64,000 nucleotides of DNA from the NCBI RefSeq assembly GCF_012726175.1, contig NZ_JAASAD010000013.1, positions 1-64,000 on the forward strand. Reading direction: 5' to 3'. The position numbers and the translations under genes are program-made. The DNA is from Micromonospora sp. HNM0581. GTDB taxonomy: Bacteria > Actinomycetota > Actinomycetes > Mycobacteriales > Micromonosporaceae. Within the stretch, counting starts at the first letter, position 1, and each line of letters opens with the position of its first letter. Of this stretch, positions 1-8,996 are shown piece by piece. The notes beneath the pieces were generated by a model that saw only the letters and a program-made list of their open reading frames with translations, did not search any database and had not been told where the DNA came from.

Positions 1-368
1 AGCCCCTCAGCCCCACAGCCGCCCGCCGAACCACCGATCAGCCAGCCCAGCGACTACCCCCTTCACGCCAACCAACGAGCCGTCAACACACGGGCTGAAC
101 AGACCACCGACCGATCGACCCGCGTTTAACACCAGTCACCTAGGGCGAGCTGATCAGCGCCCGATCAGCGCTGGCGGTCGGTGCCCACTGCGCGTAAGCC
201 GCCACAGCGGTACCGCGTACGGAGCTGGTGCCGGCCGGCCCGGTTGGTCTCGACGGCACGTGCGAGCACCACCAGCCAGAACGTGAAAGCAGAGTGAACA
301 TCGGTTCGGAGGTGTCGGGGCCGCTCATCGGGACAGCCCCGGCACCTCCGCCCGCACCTGGCGGTAGC
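1..368. other. Gene-free left edge of window
   Basis: No reading frame here has both a plausible start signal and family-like sequence. It lies beyond the 3' end of the leftward DUF3159 gene. A short leftward frame at 140-328 has no recognisable domain and looks like chance coding in high-GC DNA. I see no strong hairpin. Confidence 0.4.
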
Positions 369-1091
369 TCAGCTCGCCAGCGGATCCGCCCGGCGCTCCC
401 GGGCCACCCGCCGCACCACCCAGACCGTGATCAGCAGAAGCAGCACGTACGGCGGATAGCCCAGGGCCAGCCGGGCCACCCCGAGGGCGGTCTCCATGTC
501 GGCGGCGGCGGCCTCGTCGCCGAGCTGGTCGAATCGGCGGGCCGCCAGGTAGATGGCGGCCTGCACACCCACCTTGGCCAGCCAGACCGCCCCCCAGAGC
601 ACGGTCAGCCTGGTGAAGGTGCGGACGAGCAGCGGGTCGTCTCGCCACTGGGAGCTGCCCTTGGCCACCAGCACCGACCAGATCCAGCCGACCAACGGTT
701 GCCGGATCACCGCCGAGACCAGCAGCGCCAGGCCATAGCCGATGCCGTAGAGGATCCCTGGCAGGTAGAAGTCGCGGGCGTCGCCGGTACGCCAGGCGAT
801 GGCCGCGCCGATCCCGATGCCGAACAGGCCGTTGACCGCATGCCGCACCGGCCGGCGCTGCGCCAGCCGCAGCCCGCCGATCAGCAGCGCCACCGTCACC
901 GACGCGATCACGGCAGGGCGCAGCCCTGCGATGACGTTGGCGATCACGAAGACCACCACCGGGATGCTGGACTCGGCCAACCCCCGCCAACCGCCGAGCT
1001 GGTCGGCCATCTGCTCGGCGACGGTGGGCAGTCGTTCCTCGTCCGCCGGCCCGGTCTCCGGCTGGGTCGCCGGCTGTTGTCCGGTCGTCAT
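369..1091 (-). CDS. DUF3159 family membrane protein
   Basis: A 240-residue integral membrane protein of the actinobacterial DUF3159 family; its biochemical role is not known. The N-terminal ~30 residues are polar and acidic. About five hydrophobic segments follow, beginning with one near residues 46-65 (IPVVVFVIANVIAGLRPAVI). The family-like core includes GGLRLAQRR and a C-terminal LLLLITVWVVRRV segment. It is the last gene of a leftward series dut, DUF3710, OB-fold, DUF3159, which recurs in Micromonospora-type genomes, and it starts 31 bases after the OB-fold gene. Neighbours do not reveal function; a transport or envelope role is a guess. Confidence 0.75.
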   Translation of the reverse strand: MTTGQQPATQPETGPADEERLPTVAEQMADQLGGWRGLAESSIPVVVFVIANVIAGLRPAVIASVTVALLIGGLRLAQRRPVRHAVNGLFGIGIGAAIAWRTGDARDFYLPGILYGIGYGLALLVSAVIRQPLVGWIWSVLVAKGSSQWRDDPLLVRTFTRLTVLWGAVWLAKVGVQAAIYLAARRFDQLGDEAAAADMETALGVARLALGYPPYVLLLLITVWVVRRVARERRADPLAS

Positions 1092-1122
1092 CGCCCGCTG
1101 TCCATCCGCAACGCCCGCAGCT

Positions 1123-1503
1123 TCACTTCGACGGCTCCAGCTCGTAGTACGGGTTGTAGATCACCTTGCGGTCGTCGCGCACCGCGATCCGCCCCCGGGC
1201 GGTCAGGTGCCGGCCCGGCTCGATGCCGACGATGTGCCGCCGCCCGAGCCAGACCAGGGTCACGACGTCACTACCGTCGTAGAGGTCCGCCTCCAGCGCC
1301 GGCAGGTTCGTCCGAGGGGTGTAGACCACGGTACGCAGCCGGCCACTCACCGACACCACCTGCCCCCGCCCACATTGCAGCATCGGGACCGCGCCACAGC
1401 GGGCGCTGTCCCGCTGCAACTGCTGCGCCTCTATCTCCGCCTCGCTCGCGGTCAGCCGTCGCAGCATCCGCCGCAGCGAACCCCGACCCTCGTCGGTGGT
1501 CAT
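1123..1503 (-). CDS. OB-fold nucleic-acid-binding protein
   Basis: About 126 residues. The C-terminal half reads as an OB-fold of the tRNA-anticodon/RecG type (pattern GRLRTVVYTPR, then GSDVVTLVWLGRRHIVGIEPG, then GRIAVRDDRKVIYNPYYEL). Such proteins bind RNA or single-stranded DNA, but the partner is unknown. The N-terminus (residues 1-40) is a charged helix (RGSLRRMLRRLTASEAEIEA). I start at the internal ATG at 1503 because GGAG lies just upstream and the family pattern begins here; an upstream ATG at 1548 would add 15 non-conserved residues. It sits between DUF3710 and DUF3159 and is probably co-transcribed with dut. Confidence 0.75.
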   Translation of the reverse strand: MTTDEGRGSLRRMLRRLTASEAEIEAQQLQRDSARCGAVPMLQCGRGQVVSVSGRLRTVVYTPRTNLPALEADLYDGSDVVTLVWLGRRHIVGIEPGRHLTARGRIAVRDDRKVIYNPYYELEPSK

Positions 1504-1655
1504 CAGCTCCGCGTCACCCTCTCCACGCCGGCCGGCACCGTAAGTCACCGCCGCCGCACCACTGCCGCAACGGCACCCGCCAGCGTACGCCGGACCAAAC
1601 GCTCCCGGCGCACCAGGAAGTGCCCAGCGGGTGGGCCGGGCACGCAGCCGACCGG

Positions 1656-2342
1656 TCAGCGTTTACCGGGCGCCGGCACCGTGTCGGCCTGTCCGGCGGC
1701 CGGGTCGGACGCTGCGGCCTGCTCGCCTACCTCGCGTGGCAACCGCAACGGCAGCGGCTCGCGTACCGGCTTGGCCTCCACACCCCGGTCGACGACCAAC
1801 CCGTCGAGGCAGTGGGCCAACGGACCGGCAGCGGACGGATCGGTGGCCGCCGCACCCTGGTAGACCGCGCGGACCATCCAGCGCGGGCCGTCGACGCCGA
1901 CGAACCGTAGGTCGGTCAGGCCGTCCTCGGTGCGTACCCGGGCATGCAACTCGGTGCCGTACTCGCCGGTGACCTCCTGCGCGGCGGCGCCGTCGGTGAA
2001 CAGCGACTGACGGATCTCCTCACGTACCTCGTCCCAGATGCCCTCGGAGCGCGGGGCGGCGAAGACACCGAGCTGCAGGGCGCTCTGGCCGTGCACCAGC
2101 ACGACCTGCTGGACCACCCCCTGCTGGTCGGCCTGCACCCGCACCTCGACCTCGGGCACCGCCGGGATCTGGAGGCTGCCCAGGTCGAGCCGCTGCACCC
2201 CGGCCGGGGCCTCAGTGACGTCGTACGGCCCACGCGCCGGCTCCACCGGGCCCGACGGGGTGCCCTCGGTGGTCCCGGCCACGTTCGTGGCCCGCTCGTC
2301 ATGGGCGTGCCGTCCCGCGGCCCGCTTTCGGGAGAAGATCAC
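1656..2342 (-). CDS. DUF3710 domain protein
   Basis: A 228-residue soluble protein of the DUF3710 family, conserved in Actinobacteria beside dut; function unknown. The start is a GTG whose TGA-overlap (GTGA) with the dut stop and a GGAGG nine bases upstream support translational coupling. The DUF3710 core runs from about residue 40 (GPYDVTEAP, then RLDLGSLQIPAVP) to about 190, including LRFVGVDGPRWMVRAVYQG. The first ~35 residues and the last ~40 are low-complexity and variable. Coupling to dut hints at a shared expression need, not a shared pathway. Confidence 0.8.
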   Translation of the reverse strand: MIFSRKRAAGRHAHDERATNVAGTTEGTPSGPVEPARGPYDVTEAPAGVQRLDLGSLQIPAVPEVEVRVQADQQGVVQQVVLVHGQSALQLGVFAAPRSEGIWDEVREEIRQSLFTDGAAAQEVTGEYGTELHARVRTEDGLTDLRFVGVDGPRWMVRAVYQGAAATDPSAAGPLAHCLDGLVVDRGVEAKPVREPLPLRLPREVGEQAAASDPAAGQADTVPAPGKR

Positions 2343-2869
2343 TGCGTCCAACCTCCGCTGTTCGCACTCACGGTGCCCTCTTTTCCGTTCGCGCCGTCCG
2401 TGGCCGGCGGCGGTACCAGCCCGGCGTGCCCGCCGGTGGAGCCGTGCCCGCCGGTCCCTCGTCCGGACGCAGGCAGCTCGGCCACCGGCTGGAAGATCGC
2501 CCGCTCCACCCGCTGCACGATCAGCTGCGCGATCCGGTCGCCGCGGGAGATCCTCACCGACGCGGTCCGATCGTGGTTGATCAGGTTGACCATGATCTCA
2601 CCCCGGTAGCCGGCGTCGACCGTACCGGGCGCGTTGAGTACCGTCACGCCGAGTCTCGCGGCGAGCCCCGATCGAGGATGGACCAGTCCCACGTACCCCT
2701 CGGGCAGGGCGACCGCCACACCGGTCGGCACCAGCGCGCGATCCCCGGGTGACAGCTCCACGTCGGTGGCCGCCACCAGGTCGGCACCGGCGTCACCGGG
2801 GTGGGCGTACGTCGGCATCGGCAGCTCCGGGTCGAGCCGCCGGACCTGCACGGGCACCACGTCCGTCAC
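2339..2869 (-). CDS. dut: Deoxyuridine 5'-triphosphate nucleotidohydrolase
   Basis: Hydrolyses dUTP to dUMP and pyrophosphate, keeping uracil out of DNA and feeding dTMP synthesis; the family is a cytosolic homotrimer. All five trimeric dUTPase motifs are visible in order: PGDAGADL, HPRSGLA, GTVDAGYRGEI (with the catalytic Asp), RGDRIAQLIV and the Gly-rich C-terminal GRGTGGHGSTG. At 176 residues it is slightly longer than usual, with an extra ~30-residue Gly/Ala tail after motif 5. GTG start with GAGGGA upstream. Its stop overlaps the DUF3710 start by four bases. Divergent from the DUF3093 gene. Confidence 0.95.
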   Translation of the reverse strand: MTDVVPVQVRRLDPELPMPTYAHPGDAGADLVAATDVELSPGDRALVPTGVAVALPEGYVGLVHPRSGLAARLGVTVLNAPGTVDAGYRGEIMVNLINHDRTASVRISRGDRIAQLIVQRVERAIFQPVAELPASGRGTGGHGSTGGHAGLVPPPATDGANGKEGTVSANSGGWTQ

Positions 2870-2955
2870 GATGTCCCTCTTTCGTCCGTTCCGCTGGGGG
2901 TGACCCTGTCATCCTGCCCGGTGCCCGGGCGCCGCCGCGCCGTACCCTGGCACGA

Positions 2956-3447
2956 GTGAGCCGGTCATCGTCACCTTCGTCCGTCTCGGCGCCCCAGGGT
3001 TACGCCGAACGGCTGCGACTGCCCTGGTGGTTGTGGCTCGCGGGGCTCGTGGCCGCCGCCGTGATCGCAGTGGAGGTGTGGATGGGCGGGGCCGGCGTCC
3101 GCGCCTGGCTCCCGTTCGCGGTGCTGCTGCCGGCCGCTGTCGCCGGGCTGGCTTGGCTGGGTCGGATCCGGGTCGCGGTGACCGACGCGGAGTTGCTTGT
3201 CGACGACGCCCGGCTGCCTGTCCGGTTCGTCGCGGATGCCGTCGCGCTCGACGCCGACGGACGGCGCGAGGTGCTCGGTGTCGGTGCCGATCCGCTGGCG
3301 TTCGTCGTCCAACGCCCGTGGATTCCCGGTGCCGTCCAGGTCGTCCTGGACGATCCGGCCGACCCCACGCCGTTCTGGGTGGTCAGTTCCCGGCACCCGG
3401 TCGAGCTGGCCGAAGCCCTGCTGGCCGCCCGCGACGCGGCACGCTGA
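2956..3447 (+). CDS. DUF3093 membrane protein
   Basis: About 163 residues. The family hallmark GYAERLRLPWWLWL appears near residue 13, followed by two transmembrane helices (about 20-65) and a soluble beta-rich C-terminal domain with RIRVAVTDAELLV and FWVVSSRHPVELAEAL. DUF3093 proteins are usually found beside dut in Actinobacteria; their role is unknown. I chose the GTG at 2956 because it sits just before the conserved pattern. A longer in-frame reading from 2749 would run back through the dut start region and is unlikely. Head-to-head with dut, so a shared divergent promoter region at 2870-2955 is probable. Confidence 0.75.
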   Translation: MSRSSSPSSVSAPQGYAERLRLPWWLWLAGLVAAAVIAVEVWMGGAGVRAWLPFAVLLPAAVAGLAWLGRIRVAVTDAELLVDDARLPVRFVADAVALDADGRREVLGVGADPLAFVVQRPWIPGAVQVVLDDPADPTPFWVVSSRHPVELAEALLAARDAAR

Positions 3448-3496
3448 TCGGAGCTGGCACCGGGCGACCGTAGTTGCGGTCGGCCTCGGTGGGGCT

Positions 3497-3536
3497 GGCG
3501 CAGCCTGCGGTCACGACGGGCCGGGCAGGCTGCGCC
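3497..3536. terminator. Candidate hairpin terminator after DUF3093 gene
   Basis: Perfect 12-bp arms, GGCGCAGCCTGC at 3497-3508 and its complement at 3525-3536, with a 16-base loop. It follows the rightward DUF3093 gene and overlaps the last codons of the convergent leftward gene. There is no T-run, as is common in high-GC actinomycetes. Confidence 0.5.
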
Positions 3537-4275
3537 GTTGCCGTCGCAGGTCGACGCGGAGCTGGTCGGCCAACGTCCGGGTGGCCCTGCGGTTCAGGTA
3601 GCTCGCCACCGCGGCTCCGGTGAGGAAGGGGCCCAGCGTGGTGAGGTTACGGCCGAAGCGCTTGAGCAGGGTGTCCCGCAGTTCGTTGCGGGCGGCCGTG
3701 CCCAGTACGGCGCCCACCCCGACGCCCGGCATCATCGGGTTGACCCCGCGCTGACTGGCCCAGGCCTGCACCAACGCGATCGTCCGTTCGGTGCCGCCGG
3801 CTGGCAGTGGTACGCCGTAGACCTCGTGCAGCTCGCCTGTCAACTTCAGCTCCACCGCCACCACCGCGACCGTTTCGGCGGCGAGCAGTACCGGCGCGGA
3901 CAGCAGGGTCGGGGTCACGGTCCACTGCACCGCCGAGGCTCCCCCACCGGCAGCGCCGACTCCTGCCGTCGCCCGGGACGCGTTGCGGACCAGCCGGTCG
4001 GCCAGTTCCTCGTCGGTCAGCCCGGGGAAGTGTCGATGCAGGGTGGCCAGGTCGCGGACCGGTACGTGCGGGGCGATCTCCGCGACCGTGTCCACCATCC
4101 AGCGCAGCGCGGCCCTCGGTTTGAACAGGTCGCCGATCCCCCGGGCCCGAGCCTGCCCGACCAGCCGGGTGAGCAGCTGACGCCGTCTCGCCGGCTCGAT
4201 CTCGTCGGCGGTGAGTGCCGCGACGGTCTGCCCCAGCTCGTCCCGGCCGCCGGCCGGCCTGTCGTCATCGTTCAT
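3511..4275 (-). CDS. Conserved hypothetical protein, 254 aa
   Basis: I do not recognise a named family with certainty. The N-terminal third is helical and charged (ALTADEIEPARRRQLLTRL, then GIGDLFKPRAALRWMVDTV). A Gly/Ala-rich, weakly hydrophobic middle follows (residues ~100-145, including TPTLLSAPVLLAAETVAVVA), and the C-terminus is basic (FLTGAAVASYLNRRATRTLA). The pattern resembles EcsC-type or other membrane-associated helical bundles, which is only a suggestion. ATG start near 4275. Downstream of the DUF4193 gene, separated by a hairpin at 4365-4395, so probably its own unit. Confidence 0.6.
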   Translation of the reverse strand: MNDDDRPAGGRDELGQTVAALTADEIEPARRRQLLTRLVGQARARGIGDLFKPRAALRWMVDTVAEIAPHVPVRDLATLHRHFPGLTDEELADRLVRNASRATAGVGAAGGGASAVQWTVTPTLLSAPVLLAAETVAVVAVELKLTGELHEVYGVPLPAGGTERTIALVQAWASQRGVNPMMPGVGVGAVLGTAARNELRDTLLKRFGRNLTTLGPFLTGAAVASYLNRRATRTLADQLRVDLRRQRRSLPGPS

Positions 4276-4364
4276 GACCGCACCACGGCGTCGAGCCCGC
4301 CGATTCGCTCGCTCATGGCTGTCGAGTCAACCAGGTCGCGCGGCATTGCGCTCGCCGAGCCGGG

Positions 4365-4395
4365 CGGCGGCGACTCCACTGGGGAGTCGCCGCCG
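4365..4395 (-). terminator. Hairpin terminator after DUF4193 gene
   Basis: 13-bp perfect arms (CGGCGGCGACTCC at 4365-4377; complement at 4383-4395) with a 5-base loop, 22 bases beyond the stop of the leftward DUF4193 gene. Factor-independent-like hairpin lacking a U tract. Confidence 0.65.
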
Positions 4396-4417
4396 TGGTC
4401 GTGGTCGTCGCCTGCGG

Positions 4418-4714
4418 TCAGACGCACTCTCGGCAGATCAGCTCGCCGTTGCGTTCCACCGCGAGCTGGCTGCGGTGGTGCACCAGGAAGCAACGGGCAC
4501 AGCGGAACTCGTCCTGCTGCATCGGTAGCACCTTCACCGTCAGTTCCTCGTCGGCGAGGTCGGCACCGGGCAACTCGAAGCTCTCAGCCACTTCGGCCTC
4601 GTCGACGTCCACGGCGCCCGACTGCGAGTCGACACGCCGGGCCTTGAGCTCTTCCAGGCTGTCCTCGCCGAGGTCGACCTCGTCGCGGCGCGGAGCGTCG
4701 TAGTCGGTGGCCAT
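4418..4714 (-). CDS. DUF4193 zinc-ribbon-like protein
   Basis: A 98-residue acidic protein of the DUF4193 family, universal in Actinobacteria. The N-terminus MATDYDAPR, the acidic middle and the C-terminal Cys pairs (FRCARCFLVHHRSQLA and ICRECV) suggest a small zinc-binding fold. The family is sometimes described as a dUTPase-like annotation in old databases, but nothing here supports that. I start at the ATG at 4714, nine bases from GGGAGAG; a GTG three codons upstream would sit on top of the ribosome-binding site. Divergent from the LytR_C gene across a 414-base gap. Confidence 0.85.
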   Translation of the reverse strand: MATDYDAPRRDEVDLGEDSLEELKARRVDSQSGAVDVDEAEVAESFELPGADLADEELTVKVLPMQQDEFRCARCFLVHHRSQLAVERNGELICRECV

Positions 4715-5128
4715 CGGTTTCACTCTCCCATTTCGATGTTGTCGCTTCCGGTTGTAACGCCGGACGACGCTGTTTCGGTTCCGCTGGCCGTCTACCGTTA
4801 GTGTCGGCCACCTGACCCGACGACCGCTCGGACCAGACCGCCAGAGGATCTCCCCGGCGAGCGCGGAACCCTACCCCCCCTTTGGGCGAGGCATGTATAC
4901 CGCCCTCGTGGCTGAGATGTACGCCCCTGCACGGGAAGTTGTTCCCAATGTGACTCAGGCGACACGAAGATAGGGGTAGTACTACCCCGTTCGCCGGTGG
5001 CGCGCCGGCATGTCGGACTGTTTCCACGCGACGGTCGGACACCCGTTAACCTCAGCGGCGTACCCGGCGGCCGACGGAACGGCCCGATCGCCGGCCGCCG
5101 CCACCCACCACTGCCCGGGAGTGCCCTG
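4715..5128. other. Divergent intergenic region DUF4193/LytR_C
   Basis: 414 bases without a credible gene, containing the start signals of both flanking genes. It holds the perfect 16-bp palindrome at 4973-4988 (separate entry) and short AT-richer patches (for example around 4890-4980) that stand out from the surrounding high GC. Promoters for both directions should lie here. Confidence 0.5.
4973..4988. promoter_or_regulatory. Perfect 16-bp palindrome, candidate operator
   Basis: GGGGTAGTACTACCCC reads the same on both strands with no spacer. It lies about 140 bases upstream of the LytR_C-domain gene in the divergent gap. The symmetry fits a dimeric repressor site or a site overlapping a promoter. 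The cognate protein is unknown. Confidence 0.45.
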
Positions 5129-5659
5129 ATGAGCTTTGCGCGAGTGCGAGCACTCGTTGTCGTCGGCATGCTGGCGGTGGTCGCCCTGGTGTTCGTGATC
5201 GTGGCCCTGGTCCGGGACACCCAGAGTAATGCCGGCATCGGCGAGGGTTGTCCGGACGACTGGCCGCGCGCCGACGTCACCCTGCGCGATCACAAAGATG
5301 TGAAGATCAACGTGCTGAACGGCACGGACCGCCCTGGGCTGGCCGCCGACGTCGGGGGCGACTTCCGCAACCGCGACTTCCAGGTGCAGGAGGAAGCCAC
5401 CCAGAAGAAGAAGATCGACGATGTGGCGGTCCTGCGGTACGGGCCGAAGGGAGTCGGCTCGGCGCACCTGCTGCGGGCGTACTTCCTCGGCAACGCCGGG
5501 TTGGAGTACGACCCCGAGCGGGAGGACGACGTCGTCGACGTGGTGCTGGGCGGCAGCTTCCAGCAGTTGGCCACCACCACCGAGGTCAACCAGTCACTCG
5601 GCGATCTGGGTGCCCCGGTCGCTCCGCCCGGCTCCTGCCCGATGCCGGTCGACGGCTGA
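5129..5659 (+). CDS. LytR C-terminal-domain envelope protein
   Basis: A 176-residue protein with an N-terminal signal anchor (about residues 4-29, VRALVVVGMLAVVALVFVIV) and an extracytoplasmic LytR_C domain (about 55-150, KINVLNGTDRPGLAADVGGDF onward). LytR_C domains accompany or occur apart from LytR-CpsA-Psr cell-wall ligases; this protein lacks the ligase domain. It ends with two Cys-containing segments (EGCPDDW near residue 38 and GSCPMPVDG at the end) that could form a disulfide outside the membrane. I use the ATG at 5129 because a long upstream extension would not be signal-like. Likely envelope-associated. Confidence 0.75.
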   Translation: MSFARVRALVVVGMLAVVALVFVIVALVRDTQSNAGIGEGCPDDWPRADVTLRDHKDVKINVLNGTDRPGLAADVGGDFRNRDFQVQEEATQKKKIDDVAVLRYGPKGVGSAHLLRAYFLGNAGLEYDPEREDDVVDVVLGGSFQQLATTTEVNQSLGDLGAPVAPPGSCPMPVDG

Positions 5660-5699
5660 CATCCGGGCCGCCGGGTGGCCGTACGGACATTCGGCGGCG

Positions 5700-6521
5700 T
5701 CAGGGGCCGCCTGAGGCGTCCAGGGCGGCCAGCCGGTCATGCAACGCGTCGAACAGTGCTGGTGGGGCCGCGATGACCAGCTCCGGCCCCGGGGGCAGCC
5801 CGTTGAGCCCACCGACCCGAAGACCGGCCTCGGTAGCCACCAGCGCGCCTGCGGCCTGGTCCCAGACGGCCAGGCCCTTCTCGTAGTACGCGTCGGCCCG
5901 CCCCTCGGCGACCAGGCAGAGATCGATGGCGGCGGCGCCGAGGCGGCGGATGTCGCGAACGTGCGGGATCAGTTCGGTGAGCACCCGGGCCTGGTGGACC
6001 CGTCGGGCGGCAGCGTAGCCGAAACCGGTGATCACCAGCGCGTGACCGAGATCGGTCTCGGCGGAGCAGCGCAGCCGTCGACCCTCGCGCCAGGCACCCC
6101 CGTCGACGGTTGCGGTCCACTCCTCGCCGGTGTGGATGTTCCGCACCACACCGGCCACCACCTCGCCGTCCACCTCGGCGGCGATCGACACCGCGCAGTG
6201 CGTCAGGCCGTACAGGTAGTTGACGGTGCCGTCGATCGGATCGATGATCCACCGTACCCGGGAACGGTGGTCGTCGTCGCCCGCAGCGGCCCCGTACTCC
6301 TCACCCAGCACGGTGTCGGCTGGTCGCAGCCGGCGCAGTTCGGCGGTGATCTGTCGCTCCACGGCCCGGTCGGCCGCGGTCACCACGTCGGTGACGGTGC
6401 TCTTGGTCGCCGCGACGGAGACTCCCTCGGTGCGCATCCGGAACGCGGTGGCCGCCGCGTTCCGGGCCACCTCGATCGCGATCTCCAGCAGCTGTGGTGG
6501 CGGTGGCGCCGAGCGCTCCAT
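5700..6521 (-). CDS. Inositol monophosphatase family protein
   Basis: Mg-dependent sugar/inositol phosphatase of the IMPase superfamily, about 273 residues. The metal-site motifs are present: GEEYG, then WIIDPIDGTVNYLYG (DPxDGT), then WDQAAGALVATEAG near the C-terminus. Substrate cannot be told from sequence; in actinomycetes relatives act on inositol-1-phosphate, histidinol phosphate or fructose-1,6-bisphosphate, and the lack of his or ino neighbours leaves this open. I start at the ATG at 6521 (MERSAPPPP), because the 22 residues before it are not family-like. Convergent with the LytR_C gene and divergent from the principal sigma factor. Confidence 0.85.
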   Translation of the reverse strand: MERSAPPPPQLLEIAIEVARNAAATAFRMRTEGVSVAATKSTVTDVVTAADRAVERQITAELRRLRPADTVLGEEYGAAAGDDDHRSRVRWIIDPIDGTVNYLYGLTHCAVSIAAEVDGEVVAGVVRNIHTGEEWTATVDGGAWREGRRLRCSAETDLGHALVITGFGYAAARRVHQARVLTELIPHVRDIRRLGAAAIDLCLVAEGRADAYYEKGLAVWDQAAGALVATEAGLRVGGLNGLPPGPELVIAAPPALFDALHDRLAALDASGGP

Positions 6522-6808
6522 TTCCGTTCCCTTCCCGCACGGCCAGGTATCCGGCTTTCGTGCGGGTATCATCCTTACAAAGTCCAAAAGCGCACCGAAT
6601 CGGTGGTCCCGGCCGTCGATCAGCCGTGCGGCGCAGGATGATCGCTGCAGACGGCGTTACAATTCACCCCTGCCCACGCGCCACGGGCCGCCCGACAGCC
6701 GGCCGGCCCGGGACACGGGGGTTCCTCAACCACATCGCCCGGTGCGGTGCCCCATGCTGCATCGGACGAACCCGGCCGTGCTCGCTCTTCGCCTCCGGAA
6801 GGTCATTC

Positions 6809-8404
<1,596 letters not shown>

Positions 8405-8648
8405 TCCGCAACCGTCAACCGATCGTGCCGTTTTGGTCACTTGGTGTACAAGGTCGGATGGTGATCAGGTGGTTGCACGAATGTGATCGTTGACGTGGCA
8501 CCCTGGGTGCACGGCACACTGTCCGTGCCGGGTGTGACCTCGGTCCCCCGGGGGCACACAGGGAAGGCGAGGCCCGACAAGGGTGTTGCACGATAGGTGA
8601 CCAAGACCGAAGAGAGTGTTCATCGGTGACGACCAGAGGAGGAAGGCG

Positions 8649-8882
8649 ATGACCCCGACCCTCACGCCGCCGCCCGAAACGGTGAGCCCCCCGGCCGCCG
8701 ATGAACGGTGCGACCGCTGCAATGCCGCCGGCAAGCTCCGGATCACCCTGGCGGGTGGCAGTGAGCTGGTGTTCTGTGGACACCATGCCAACAAGTACGC
8801 CGAGGATCTAGTCAAGATCACTGTGCGGTACGCGACGGATCCGGAGTTCACCTGGCGCGGCGCCGACCTGCTGGCCAACTGA
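8649..8882 (+). CDS. DUF7455 small zinc-binding-like protein
   Basis: A 77-residue protein with a conserved small-domain pattern: ERCDRCNAAGKLRI, then GSELVFCGHHANKY and ATDPEFTWRGA. The CxxC...CxxH arrangement suggests a single zinc site. The family (DUF7455, formerly an unnamed actinobacterial hypothetical) commonly lies just downstream of the principal sigma gene; function unknown. ATG with a strong GAGGAGGAAGG upstream. Followed by a perfect long hairpin. The 244 bases between it and the sigma gene probably carry its promoter. Confidence 0.8.
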   Translation: MTPTLTPPPETVSPPAADERCDRCNAAGKLRITLAGGSELVFCGHHANKYAEDLVKITVRYATDPEFTWRGADLLAN

Positions 8883-8901
8883 CGGTCCAGTAACCCACAT
8901 A

Positions 8902-8940
8902 AGCCGGCCGGAGACGTCCACAGGACGTCTCCGGCCGGCT
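8902..8940. terminator. Strong bidirectional hairpin terminator
   Basis: 18-bp perfect arms (8902-8919 and 8923-8940) closing on a 3-base ACA loop, placed between the convergent DUF7455 gene and the helicase gene. A stem this long and exact is very likely a transcription barrier for both sides. Confidence 0.85.
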
Positions 8941-8996
8941 ACGTGTACCCGTGCGCCACTCGTCCCCTACCGCTTTCGCAGAGCGGGTCGGGACGA

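Noticed and set aside
228..1910. Long rightward open frame of about 560 codons
   Set aside because: It lies opposite DUF3159, OB-fold and part of DUF3710 genes. Its His/Arg/Pro/Gln-rich translation has no domain; such shadow frames are common at this GC content.
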